Below are positions 13,288-20,914 of a stretch of 23,812 nt of DNA, in pieces (positions within the stretch are counted from its first letter, which is position 1; every line of letters starts with the position of its first letter). Origin of the DNA: CAZDBA01 sp964503615 (GTDB lineage Bacteria > Planctomycetota > Planctomycetia > Pirellulales > Pirellulaceae). Both the position numbers and the translations under genes were made by a program. The notes under the pieces are model-generated. The model had not been told where the DNA came from, made no database searches, and saw nothing but the letters and a program-made list of their open reading frames with translations. The stretch covers positions 1 to 23,812 of the forward strand of contig CAZDBA010000072.1 in NCBI GenBank assembly GCA_964503615.1, read 5' to 3'.

Positions 13288-15945
13288 TTAATCGCGTGAC
13301 GATTTGGCTCGCTTCTTTTTACCGCCGGGACCTGATTTCCCTTTGGAGCGGACGAAGCTTTTCGAAGACCGACTTTGGTCAGAAGCCCCCTCGCCTCGGC
13401 TACCTTTACGACGCGATGACTTGAAAGTCCGACCCTTGCCGGCTCGCGGTTTGTCGTTGCCGCGATTGTTTCGTCGCTTGCCACCGCCGCGATATCCTTC
13501 GGACGACCTACCCGAATCTTCCCGAGCGGGCCCAAGGTTCAAAGGACGACCGGCAACGCGAGTCGATTTGAGCGTGTTGGTCACGTCGCGTGAAAGGTCG
13601 CTGGGCAAGTCGATCGTGCTGTAAGATTGGTGGATCAAAATCGGTCCGATTGACTGACCGTCGATTCCGCCCTCATTGGCAACCGCACCGACGATACTTC
13701 CGACTCGAACGCCGTCCCGTTTTCCCACTGCGATGCGATATCGAGTCATGCCCGGCTTGGGGCCGCCTTCGTATTTCGAACCACGTCGGCCCGGTTTGTT
13801 TCTGCGTTCGCCACGGTCGCCACGTTCGCCTCGCTCTCGTTTTGGACGAGGCTTCATCAGAAAGTCCCGGCCATCTTTGCGAATGTGCGCGACAGCCGCC
13901 GCGATCAACTCATAAGGCTGGCCCGATTTCTCGGCATAGTCCTCAAGCATCTGTTTGTAGAAGCCAAGATCCTCGTTCTCGATCACTTCACCAATCCGCT
14001 CTTTGAACCGAGCGACGCGTGATTTGTTGATCTCGTCGATGGAGGGCGCTTCGACAATTTCGATCGTCTGTCGAGTCGCACGCTCGATGTGGCGAAGCTT
14101 GTTACGTTGGGAATGAGTCAAAAAGATGATCGCTTCGCCTTTGCGTCCCGCTCGTCCTGTCCGGCCAACGCGGTGCACGTAAGTTTCACTTCCCTCGGGC
14201 AAGTCAAAATTGAACACGTGGCTGATACGCTGGACGTCCAATCCTCGCGCCGCAACGTCGGTGGCCACTAGAATATTGATCTTTCCCGACTTGAGTCGCT
14301 GGATCGTTCGTTCTCGCATTTTTTGCGCCACGTCGCCATTTAGTGCAACGGCGTTCAATCCGGCTCGACACAACTGTTCCGAAACCACGGTTGTCGACTC
14401 GCGAGTACGAGTAAACACGATGACCCCGTCCGATTCTTCTGCTTCCAGAAAACGAATCAACAGATCGACTTTGTCACGCTGCGAAACAAATACGGCTCGC
14501 TGACGAATCGAGTCGGCCGTCATCGTCTTTTTGGCGATTGTGACTTTGGCCGGATCGTTAAGATATTTTTCGGCGATGTTACGAATCGGTGTGGGCAAAG
14601 TCGCTGAGAACAAAGCGATCTGCCGTTGAGCAGGAGTTTGTTCCAAAACGAATTTGACATCGTCCAGGAATCCCATGTTGAGCATCTCGTCCGCTTCGTC
14701 CAGTACCAGGCAATCGAGCTGGCTGAGGTCCAAGGTGCCCCGCTTGATATGGTCGATAACACGACCGGGAGTTCCGACAACGACCTGAACACCACGACGC
14801 AGCTGTTTCAATTGCGGCTCGTAGTCTTGGCCGCCATAGATCGCTGCGACACCAAAGTCGTTAATCTCACCACCGTAAATCGCGAACATACGGGCAACTT
14901 GAATCGCCAGCTCTCGAGTAGGTGCGAGGACCAAGACCTGAGGCTTTCCATTGCGGGGTTTAATATTGGAGAGAATCGGTAACGCGAACGCGGCAGTTTT
15001 TCCGGTACCCGTTTGCGACTGGGCCACGATGTCTCGGCCGCCCAGCACGTGCGGAATAATTTCCGCTTGGATCGGGGTAGGGTGATCGTAGCCGGCGTTC
15101 GCAACAGCGGCTTGAACTTCAGCAGCCAACCCAAGGTCGGCGAAACGAATGCCACCTTCGTCACTGGGGCTCTCGTTGGTTTCGGCACTGGAATTGTTGG
15201 AACCGCTTTTTGTTTTGCTTGTATCTGTTTCGTTCGTATCAGAAGTTTGAGACGGGGCGGCTTTTGATTTGGCTTTTGCTTTCGGCTCAGGATTTAATTT
15301 TGCTACTGGGTTTGCAATTGGCTTTGCGATTGGGCTGGGTGTTGGCTCAGTCGCTTCCACTTCGTCGTTTGCTATGTCTGCTACCGTCAAACCTTGAGCG
15401 GCTGCGATTGCGGCCTGAATTGCAGCGGCTCCCGCTGTGCTTCCGATTGCGACTCCTGCACCAAATTCAGCTTCGTCAGAAACTTGTTTCGCTTCCGTGT
15501 TGATCTCGGGAGTGTCGACGACCTGTTCAGGTGTCTCGACCACAGTTTCAACTACGGTTGGTTCTGGTACGGTCGTTTCAGGTGGGGTTGCAAGTTGAGC
15601 GGTTTCCTTTGGCGTGTCGGTTTGCGATGGCGCAGTGGCTAACTTTGTCTTGGCAAGCTTGTCAGCATTGATTGGCTGGCGCTTACCTCGCTTCTCACTC
15701 GCTTTGCGAAACGCCGACTCGCGACCTTTCTCGTAGCCGACTTTGACTCGAGTAACTTTGCGCGGCTGCTCAGTTTTGGTTTCTTGTTTTGCCTCAGCTT
15801 CTGGCTGCGTCTTGGTTTCTTGTTTCGCTTCAGTCGGCTCGGTTGAATTTCCGAAGTTCAATTGGCGTACTTCGACTGGTTTACGACTCGATTCAGATTC
15901 TGGTTGCGCAGATTGAGACTCGGATCGGTTTTGGTTTTCTGACAT
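13288..15945 (-). CDS. deaD: DEAD-box ATP-dependent RNA helicase, DeaD/CsdA type with long N-terminal extension
   Basis: This 885-residue protein has the complete DEAD-box helicase core: Q motif (about 267-293, FADLGL...PTPIQ), Walker A SQTGTGKT (310-317), PTRELA (342-347), DEAD (416-419), SAT (447-449), ARGLD (566-570) and HRVGRTGR (591-598). Residues 733-805 form the DbpA/CsdA-type RNA-binding domain ('RIAVGKRDGVRVGSIVGAV...GIDGQSIGPILI'). A basic Arg/Gly/Ser/Lys-rich tail (805-885) follows. The N-terminal 265 residues are low complexity: Glu/Lys/Thr/Pro-rich, with an Ala-rich block at 162-186, and are probably disordered. DeaD-type enzymes unwind rRNA and mRNA and help ribosome assembly in the cold. 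The ATG at 15945 has only a weak AGAG upstream. The 5' region is long and gene-free. Confidence 0.93.
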   Translation of the reverse strand: MSENQNRSESQSAQPESESSRKPVEVRQLNFGNSTEPTEAKQETKTQPEAEAKQETKTEQPRKVTRVKVGYEKGRESAFRKASEKRGKRQPINADKLAKTKLATAPSQTDTPKETAQLATPPETTVPEPTVVETVVETPEQVVDTPEINTEAKQVSDEAEFGAGVAIGSTAGAAAIQAAIAAAQGLTVADIANDEVEATEPTPSPIAKPIANPVAKLNPEPKAKAKSKAAPSQTSDTNETDTSKTKSGSNNSSAETNESPSDEGGIRFADLGLAAEVQAAVANAGYDHPTPIQAEIIPHVLGGRDIVAQSQTGTGKTAAFALPILSNIKPRNGKPQVLVLAPTRELAIQVARMFAIYGGEINDFGVAAIYGGQDYEPQLKQLRRGVQVVVGTPGRVIDHIKRGTLDLSQLDCLVLDEADEMLNMGFLDDVKFVLEQTPAQRQIALFSATLPTPIRNIAEKYLNDPAKVTIAKKTMTADSIRQRAVFVSQRDKVDLLIRFLEAEESDGVIVFTRTRESTTVVSEQLCRAGLNAVALNGDVAQKMRERTIQRLKSGKINILVATDVAARGLDVQRISHVFNFDLPEGSETYVHRVGRTGRAGRKGEAIIFLTHSQRNKLRHIERATRQTIEIVEAPSIDEINKSRVARFKERIGEVIENEDLGFYKQMLEDYAEKSGQPYELIAAAVAHIRKDGRDFLMKPRPKRERGERGDRGERRNKPGRRGSKYEGGPKPGMTRYRIAVGKRDGVRVGSIVGAVANEGGIDGQSIGPILIHQSYSTIDLPSDLSRDVTNTLKSTRVAGRPLNLGPAREDSGRSSEGYRGGGKRRNNRGNDKPRAGKGRTFKSSRRKGSRGEGASDQSRSSKSFVRSKGKSGPGGKKKRAKSSRD

Positions 15946-16355
15946 GCTCTAACTATTCTTCAAAGATTTACTGTCCGAGCGCAGACTGGGCACGACGTTT
16001 GCGCAAGAGAATTAAACCCGCACATACGTAGAAGGAAGCTGCTTTCGGAATTTTAAGCGACATCCACAATCTCGATTTGATCGTTGATGGCGAATTAAGT
16101 GATGTAGGAACCATCACACAAGTTTCGCGACGCCGCTTCGTTCACTAATCGCTTTCTAAGAACTGCCAAAGGGATCTGGCAGGAAAGCATCCGAAAAATT
16201 AAGAAGACCTGTCGCTATTGAGTCATTATCTGGCCAGACATCGCTGGCACCCCACTAACTCATTGGTTGGCGTAAGGATACTCATAGAACGACATTTCGA
16301 CTAGACAAAAAGTTCGCGTTTCTTTCACCATCCACGCCGAATTCAATCTAAGGGT

Positions 16356-16384
16356 CCGATCAGAACGATTACCTGATCGGACGG
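16356..16384. terminator. Terminator-like hairpin downstream of the sigma/membrane-protein operon
   Basis: GTCCGATCAG and CTGATCGGAC form a perfect 10-base stem around a 9-base loop. It is located 76 bases beyond the stop codon of the minus-strand membrane protein gene. There is only a short T-rich stretch on either side, so termination is plausible but not certain. Confidence 0.4.
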
Positions 16385-16432
16385 GGCCTTTAATCCACAA
16401 AGTCACGTAAGTGTTTCCCACGGATAAGGTCC

Positions 16433-16452
16433 TGAACGGCCCTGAACGGCCA
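16433..16452. repeat. Ten-base direct tandem repeat
   Basis: CCTGAACGGC occurs twice head to tail immediately before the stop codon (at 16460, minus strand) of the membrane protein gene. It is probably a small slippage duplication in non-coding DNA. Confidence 0.6.
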
Positions 16453-16459
16453 CAACGGG

Positions 16460-17038
16460 CTAAGACTCCTCCCGAAACTCAGCAAGCACCGCTTCTAAAT
16501 CAGCTCGACGTTGCTCAGCACGCCGAACAATGATCCGAGCTCCCCACAACCCAACGATGTCGATTGCTAGTACAGCAGCGATCAACAAAATCGCTTTCGG
16601 CGTCGGGAAGAACCTCCCAATTGCCATCAGAACGAGACCGATGGTTAGTAGAGCCAATAACGCGTAGATGGCAGGAGACTTGTTGGACGCAATTAGTTTT
16701 TCGGTACGCCGCAACTCTTGCGAGAAATAGTCGCAGGTACTTTCACCCGTTGAACGAATTGGCCAAAGGTCGCGGATGATCAGTGGCAAAAGTACCAAAG
16801 CTGCCAAGACACACATTGCCGCGCCGGCTCGAGCAAGCTTACTCGGGTCGTTCATCATCATGTGACCAAAGTCCCACACGACCAGCAGCGCAATCACGAA
16901 TCCGAGCGCACCCATCAACCAATTCGTCCATCGAGCCCACTCTGCTCGACGGATGATTCCTGCCAACCTATTCGCACTCGAGCGGCCCTGCCTCTCATTC
17001 TGATTTCGCCACGCTGGTCCTAGTTCATGAAGATTCAC
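16460..17038 (-). CDS. Four-helix membrane protein, possible partner of the ECF sigma factor
   Basis: This 192-residue protein has a charged cytoplasmic N-terminus. Four hydrophobic segments follow, at roughly 39-57, 70-87, 125-140 and 147-167. The arginine/glutamate-rich tail is probably a short helix. It starts with GTG at 17038, eight bases after GGAG, and overlaps the end of the sigma factor gene by 14 bases, so translation is coupled. Proteins encoded in this arrangement are often regulators of the sigma factor. I see no zinc-binding HxxxCxxC or other known anti-sigma domain, so that role is an inference from position only. Confidence 0.75.
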   Translation of the reverse strand: MNLHELGPAWRNQNERQGRSSANRLAGIIRRAEWARWTNWLMGALGFVIALLVVWDFGHMMMNDPSKLARAGAAMCVLAALVLLPLIIRDLWPIRSTGESTCDYFSQELRRTEKLIASNKSPAIYALLALLTIGLVLMAIGRFFPTPKAILLIAAVLAIDIVGLWGARIIVRRAEQRRADLEAVLAEFREES

Positions 17039-17549
17039 GGGATGGACTCCGATTCAATTGAAAGGTTTCTTGAAACTTCTTTTTCAGGCGGTGCACTCGA
17101 ACTCGATACGCCGCTGGCGAGATGCCGAGAACCTCCGCCGACGCGTCCTGAGACATGTCATCCATAAAAAGTAAAAGGACCGCGCGTTCCGAATTGCTCA
17201 ACGTTGCAACGAATTGATCCAGAATTCGTTGCTCCGCATCTGCTGTGTTCGACTGAGATTCAGCCAATGTGGCCAAGTCATCGATTCTGTCACGAGGCAA
17301 TTTTTCGTCGCGACGCTTCCATTTTCTGTCCCAGCCGAGGGCTGTATTTAACGCAACTCGATAAGCCCACGTGTCGATCTGAGCCTGCTGTTTAAAGTTT
17401 GGCAGTGAGCGCCAGATCTGCAGGAGCATCTCCTGCAACAGGTCGTCTCGTTCCGTGGGCACGGCATAGCATCGCGCGATTCCACTCCAACGACCGCTGT
17501 TGCGGTCGAATAGCGCGTGGAATTCTTGCTCAGCTTTTTTGCGATTCAT
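17025..17549 (-). CDS. ECF-type RNA polymerase sigma factor
   Basis: This 174-residue protein has the two sigma-70 domains expected of an extracytoplasmic-function sigma factor. Region 2 covers about residues 10-80 (DDLLQEMLLQIWRSLPNF, IDTWAYRVALNTAL). Region 4 covers about 105-160 (LSNSERAVLLLFM, DASAEVLGISPAAYRVRVHRLKKKF), a helix-turn-helix that would read the -35 element. It should direct RNA polymerase to a small set of promoters in response to an unknown signal. GTGGG just before the ATG at 17549 may serve as the ribosome binding site. It is co-transcribed with the overlapping membrane protein gene. Its region upstream (17550-17802) is shared with the divergent lipoprotein gene. Confidence 0.92.
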   Translation of the reverse strand: MNRKKAEQEFHALFDRNSGRWSGIARCYAVPTERDDLLQEMLLQIWRSLPNFKQQAQIDTWAYRVALNTALGWDRKWKRRDEKLPRDRIDDLATLAESQSNTADAEQRILDQFVATLSNSERAVLLLFMDDMSQDASAEVLGISPAAYRVRVHRLKKKFQETFQLNRSPSRESS

Positions 17550-17802
17550 GACCCACTCAACGTTTAATTTGCCTCATCTACAATCCTTAGTTGCGCAACA
17601 AATCGACTTGTTACAGGCGAATCTCTGAAGTCCCTGATAATTCTCCCCATTGATTCGGTAGTTTCAACTTCGCGTTGGTGGCTACAGGGATGCCCAATTG
17701 GTAAACTGCTGAGATCAAATGTGTGATGGTAAATTCTCCAAACTCGGAAGATTTGCCACTTCACCTTTGCCAAAGAACTTAGAAACCGCTTTACGGAATA
17801 GA

Positions 17803-18300
17803 ATGATGCAACGAACTTGCTTTTCAATACTGACCCTCCTTTTCATTTTCTCAGTCACTTTTTTTTCAGGGTGCCAGAAAGGTTCCAAAGACAACAAGAA
17901 CCTTGGAAAGGCGTCCAAACTTGAATCGGACCATAGTCACGATAATGATGTACTGACTTGGGTCGAAGAGTCGCCAGGGGACGTGTATCACATTTCTGTC
18001 GGTTATCATGGCAAACACTTTCATGTCGGTGACACACTGGAACCAGCAGTAATGGTGGTTGCCAAAGACGGTTCTGACGTAAGCAACCTGAGAATTCGCT
18101 GCAAGTTCACCGATCGCGGGAAAATGATTGGCGAAGAAGGCACTCTGGTTTTCGAACCCAAAACCGAAACGGAACCGGCCCACTACGCTCAGCACAAGTT
18201 TACTTTTCCTGACGAAGAAAAAATGTACACGCTCAAATTCGCGATTGAGCTTCCCGGTTCGACCCTACTCATCCCGGCAACTGTCAAGTGCGGGCATTGA
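17803..18300 (+). CDS. Histidine-rich lipoprotein of unknown function
   Basis: This 165-residue predicted lipoprotein has a signal sequence ending in the lipobox FSGC (Cys24). The mature part is beta-rich and looks like a single immunoglobulin-like sandwich. The N-terminal part is rich in histidines: DHSHDND (43-49) and H63, H69, H72 and H74 around 'YHGKHFHVGD'. That suggests metal binding in the periplasm. C100 and C163 could form a disulfide. The start at 17803 (ATG ATG) follows a GGA at 17795 and gives a normal signal peptide. A longer frame back to 17719 would add a polar segment before the signal peptide and is rejected. It is divergent from the sigma factor gene, which raises the possibility that it is a target of that factor. 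The family is not recognised. Confidence 0.75.
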   Translation: MMQRTCFSILTLLFIFSVTFFSGCQKGSKDNKNLGKASKLESDHSHDNDVLTWVEESPGDVYHISVGYHGKHFHVGDTLEPAVMVVAKDGSDVSNLRIRCKFTDRGKMIGEEGTLVFEPKTETEPAHYAQHKFTFPDEEKMYTLKFAIELPGSTLLIPATVKCGH

Positions 18301-18319
18301 TCGAGTTAGAAGTTATCAC

Positions 18320-18359
18320 TCCAGCGACTCTGCTAGATTTTCGAGTCGGATTCGCTGGA
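18320..18359 (+). terminator. Imperfect hairpin after the lipoprotein gene
   Basis: TCCAGCG pairs with CGCTGGA, and inside this ACTC pairs with GAGT. The right side has a six-base bulge and the loop is large. It starts 19 bases after the stop codon. There is no T-run behind it, so termination is only a possibility. Confidence 0.3.
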
Positions 18360-18489
18360 ATCCAGACAAAGTTGGTAACCCATTTGACAGTGTTAATCAA
18401 AGCATGGCACCGCATTTAGATTAACGTACGCGATCCTGTACAATCTAACCAACCCACACCGACCTTTTACGAACGAAAGTAATCTATCC

Positions 18490-19749
18490 ATGAAGTCATC
18501 TGTAAGTCTCATTCTATTTTGTTTGCTAACCGCTCTCAGCACCCAACTCACGTCGGCTCAGGATGATTCGCAAAGTGAATGGCGAACATGGCGCGGGCCA
18601 AACTCCAACGGCATTACTGAAGATCAAAACCCGCCCATCAAATGGAGCGCCGACGAAAACGTCGTTTGGAAAACTCGCGTACCCGGCATGGGTCATGCTT
18701 CGCCAACGGTTGTGGGTGACAAAATCTTGTTGGCGACGGCTGACGAAGCAGCTGGAACGCAATCGGTATTGGCCTTCAATCGCGAAACAGGTGAAAAGCT
18801 CTGGGAGACCGAGGTCCACTCTGGTAACCTTGCCAGCAAAATCCACAAAAAGAATACTCATGCCTCGCAAACAGTTGTCTCAGACGGAACCCACGCATTT
18901 GCCGTGTTTTGGAACGGCGGCAATGTCTGGGTGACGGCCTTGGATCTGGAGGGTGAAAAAGTCTGGCAAGAACAAGTCGGTGTATTCAAATCGGAATTCA
19001 ATTTCGGCTTTGGGACCTCGCCTAACTTTCAAGACGGCAAGCTGTTTGTCACCTGCGAAAGTAACAAAGAGGCTTTTATTGCAGCACTCGATCCAGCCAG
19101 CGGTGAGGAACTTTATCGGATCCAGCGCCCCAAATCGACCAGCTACTCGGTTCCTGTAATCGCCGAGGTGGCAGGCAAACGGCAGTTGCTAACGTCAGGC
19201 GCTCAACAGGTCGCCAGCTACGACCCTGAAAATGGAGAAGAACTATGGACGGCGCCTGCAGATTGGAAAGTATCTTGCGGCACGCTGGTTTGGGATGGCG
19301 ATCTTGTGTTTGCCAGTGGAGGCTACCCAGCACAACAAACGTTGGCAGTGCGTGCTGATGGCTCGGGCGATGTGGTCTGGAGCAATTCAGTAAAAGTCTA
19401 TGAGCAGTCGATGATCGTGGTCGACGGCTATCTTTATGGGCAAGCCGAAAAGGGAATCGTCTATTGCTGGCGATGCTCAGACGGAAAAGAGATGTGGAAA
19501 GCTCGAACCAAGGGCCCAGAAAGTGCATCACCCGTACTGGCAGGTGGACATCTTTACTTTACAAACGAGCATGGCGCGACGTTCGTTATCAAGCCCAACC
19601 CGGAAGAGTTCGAACTAGTTGCTCAAAACCAACTGGGTAACATCTCGTTCGCCAGCATGACCATGCTGGACAACCGAATCTATACGCGAGTCGCCAATCG
19701 CAACAGACAGGGCCGGCAGGAATGGTTGTATTGTCTGGGCGAAAATTAA
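18490..19749 (+). CDS. Secreted PQQ-like beta-propeller repeat protein
   Basis: This 419-residue protein has a clear signal peptide (1-23, ending LTSAQ). The mature start WRTWRGPNSNGITEDQNPPIKW is the standard opening of planctomycete PQQ-like (BamB/quinoprotein-like) beta-propeller proteins. Blades are visible as repeated phrases such as 'GDKILLATAD...VLAFNRETGEKLWE', 'VTALDLEGEKVWQ' and 'YCWRCSDGKEMWKA'. It probably acts in the periplasm. The residues needed for true PQQ-dependent alcohol dehydrogenase activity are not evident, so a binding or scaffold role is as likely as catalysis. The ATG at 18490 is preceded by a weak GAAAG. Its last codons overlap the start of the TPR-like gene that follows. 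Confidence 0.88.
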   Translation: MKSSVSLILFCLLTALSTQLTSAQDDSQSEWRTWRGPNSNGITEDQNPPIKWSADENVVWKTRVPGMGHASPTVVGDKILLATADEAAGTQSVLAFNRETGEKLWETEVHSGNLASKIHKKNTHASQTVVSDGTHAFAVFWNGGNVWVTALDLEGEKVWQEQVGVFKSEFNFGFGTSPNFQDGKLFVTCESNKEAFIAALDPASGEELYRIQRPKSTSYSVPVIAEVAGKRQLLTSGAQQVASYDPENGEELWTAPADWKVSCGTLVWDGDLVFASGGYPAQQTLAVRADGSGDVVWSNSVKVYEQSMIVVDGYLYGQAEKGIVYCWRCSDGKEMWKARTKGPESASPVLAGGHLYFTNEHGATFVIKPNPEEFELVAQNQLGNISFASMTMLDNRIYTRVANRNRQGRQEWLYCLGEN

Positions 19750-20849
19750 AACCGGTGGAAGAAGACTATTACGACCAGCTCGATTCGCTTTTACGCCAAG
19801 CCCAGGAATTGCCTGATGGCTTGGCACGAACCGAGTTGATCCGGCAAGCTGTGAAAATAGCAGATTTAACCGGAGATGAGGTCACTCAATTTCACGTTCG
19901 AACCATGTTCGTTCAATCGGCGTTCGACAGTGGCGAAGCTGATGAGATGCTGGTCGCGTTGGGTTGGTGTGTCGGTGTTTACGACAAAGACCCAGAGACG
20001 TTCGATTCAGCTTTTGGTCATCCCGATGTGATTATCGACGTTATGTCATCCGCCTTTGCCTACCTCACCACTTTCCCAAGCATCTCGCGGAAAAAAATCG
20101 AAACGATGCTGGACGACTACGAGCAGCGATATCGTCGGGCCGGACTCGGTTTGCGCACACTCTATTTAGAAAGGACACGAAATAGTTTTTGGTTGGGAGA
20201 TCTCGAAAAAGCCAAAGTCAACTTTGAGAAAGTTCGGCAAAGCCCGAGCAAAGATGGCTGGGGAGAAGAGCACGAACGTATTTTCACAACCGATTATTAT
20301 GTTCACATGTATGACGATGAGGCTGCGGTAGCAGAAGCTGAGCCTGTTATTCAATCTTCAGGCCCCATCGTCGAATCAGCAATGTGGATTTTGAGCTTTG
20401 TCCTCGCGCCCCTTGTGCGGCTCAATCGACTGGACGACGCGCGGGCTTGCCAGCAGCATAGCTACCGCATGGTTCGCCAGAACCCGAAGTACCTGGGCTT
20501 GGCTGCCAAGCATTTGATTTACTTGACCGCGATCGGTGATCATGCCCAAGCAGTCACGATGCTGGAAACTCACGCCCCGTGGTTAAACGATGTCTGCTGC
20601 GAGACGAAAAAGATGACGTTCTTTGTTGCCGGCTGGAAACTCTTTCGTGATTTGGCGGCAAACGGTACAAGCCATGTTCGAATCAACCTACCAGAATCGG
20701 TCGGTCCTGCCGTGGAAAACAACAACTACGCTTGTCAGGAGTTGGCCGACTGGTTTCAAACAGAGGCTGAAAAAATCCGTGACTTGTTCAATAAACGAAA
20801 TGGCAACGAAGCGACCTCACGAGAAATCCAGTCACAACTAGATCTGTAA
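19722..20849 (+). CDS. TPR-like helical repeat protein, hypothetical
   Basis: This cytoplasmic protein of 375 residues has no signal peptide and is made of paired amphipathic helices throughout. Examples are 'DSLLRQAQELPDGLARTELIRQAVKIADLTGDE', 'WLGDLEKAKVNFEKVRQ', 'LVRLNRLDDARACQQHSYRMVRQNPKYLGLAAKHLIYLTAIGDHAQAVTMLE'. These fit tetratricopeptide-like repeats and suggest a scaffold or regulatory function; no catalytic motif is seen. The frame overlaps the preceding propeller gene by 28 bases. The ATG at 19722 is used here. TTG at 19731 (behind AGGA) and GTG at 19755 are alternatives that would reduce the overlap. The coupling suggests co-expression with the propeller protein. Confidence 0.75.
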   Translation: MVVLSGRKLKPVEEDYYDQLDSLLRQAQELPDGLARTELIRQAVKIADLTGDEVTQFHVRTMFVQSAFDSGEADEMLVALGWCVGVYDKDPETFDSAFGHPDVIIDVMSSAFAYLTTFPSISRKKIETMLDDYEQRYRRAGLGLRTLYLERTRNSFWLGDLEKAKVNFEKVRQSPSKDGWGEEHERIFTTDYYVHMYDDEAAVAEAEPVIQSSGPIVESAMWILSFVLAPLVRLNRLDDARACQQHSYRMVRQNPKYLGLAAKHLIYLTAIGDHAQAVTMLETHAPWLNDVCCETKKMTFFVAGWKLFRDLAANGTSHVRINLPESVGPAVENNNYACQELADWFQTEAEKIRDLFNKRNGNEATSREIQSQLDL

Positions 20850-20864
20850 CCTCAGTGGATTGAA

Positions 20865-20884
20865 AACCCGACGCGTTAGCGAGG
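20865..20884 (+). repeat. Intergenic repeat, copy 1 (AACCCGACGCG...GCGAGG)
   Basis: A 20-base unit reading AACCCGACGCGTTAGCGAGG lies between the convergent ends of the TPR-like and RTX genes. It is identical to copy 3 (23623-23642) and differs by one base from copy 2 (22942-22961). No clear inverted partner is seen here. Confidence 0.85.
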
Positions 20885-20914
20885 AACAGTTGGGGTCCAC
20901 GCTACCATTCAATG

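Larger units (their letters stand above)
15946..16459. other. Gene-free 514-base stretch with small inverted repeats
   Basis: No gene is recognised. The left part is the 5' region of the helicase gene. At 16163-16182, CTGCCA and TGGCAG form a 6-base stem with an 8-base loop. At 16356-16384 there is a 10-base hairpin, and at 16433-16452 the ten bases CCTGAACGGC occur twice in tandem, just after the stop of the membrane protein gene. No tRNA or small ORF was convincing. Confidence 0.5.

Noticed and set aside
13304..15642. Several open frames of 80-140 codons on the plus strand opposite the helicase gene
   Set aside because: They are antisense shadows of a well-supported gene, with Arg/Ser/Pro/Leu-rich composition produced by its biased codons.
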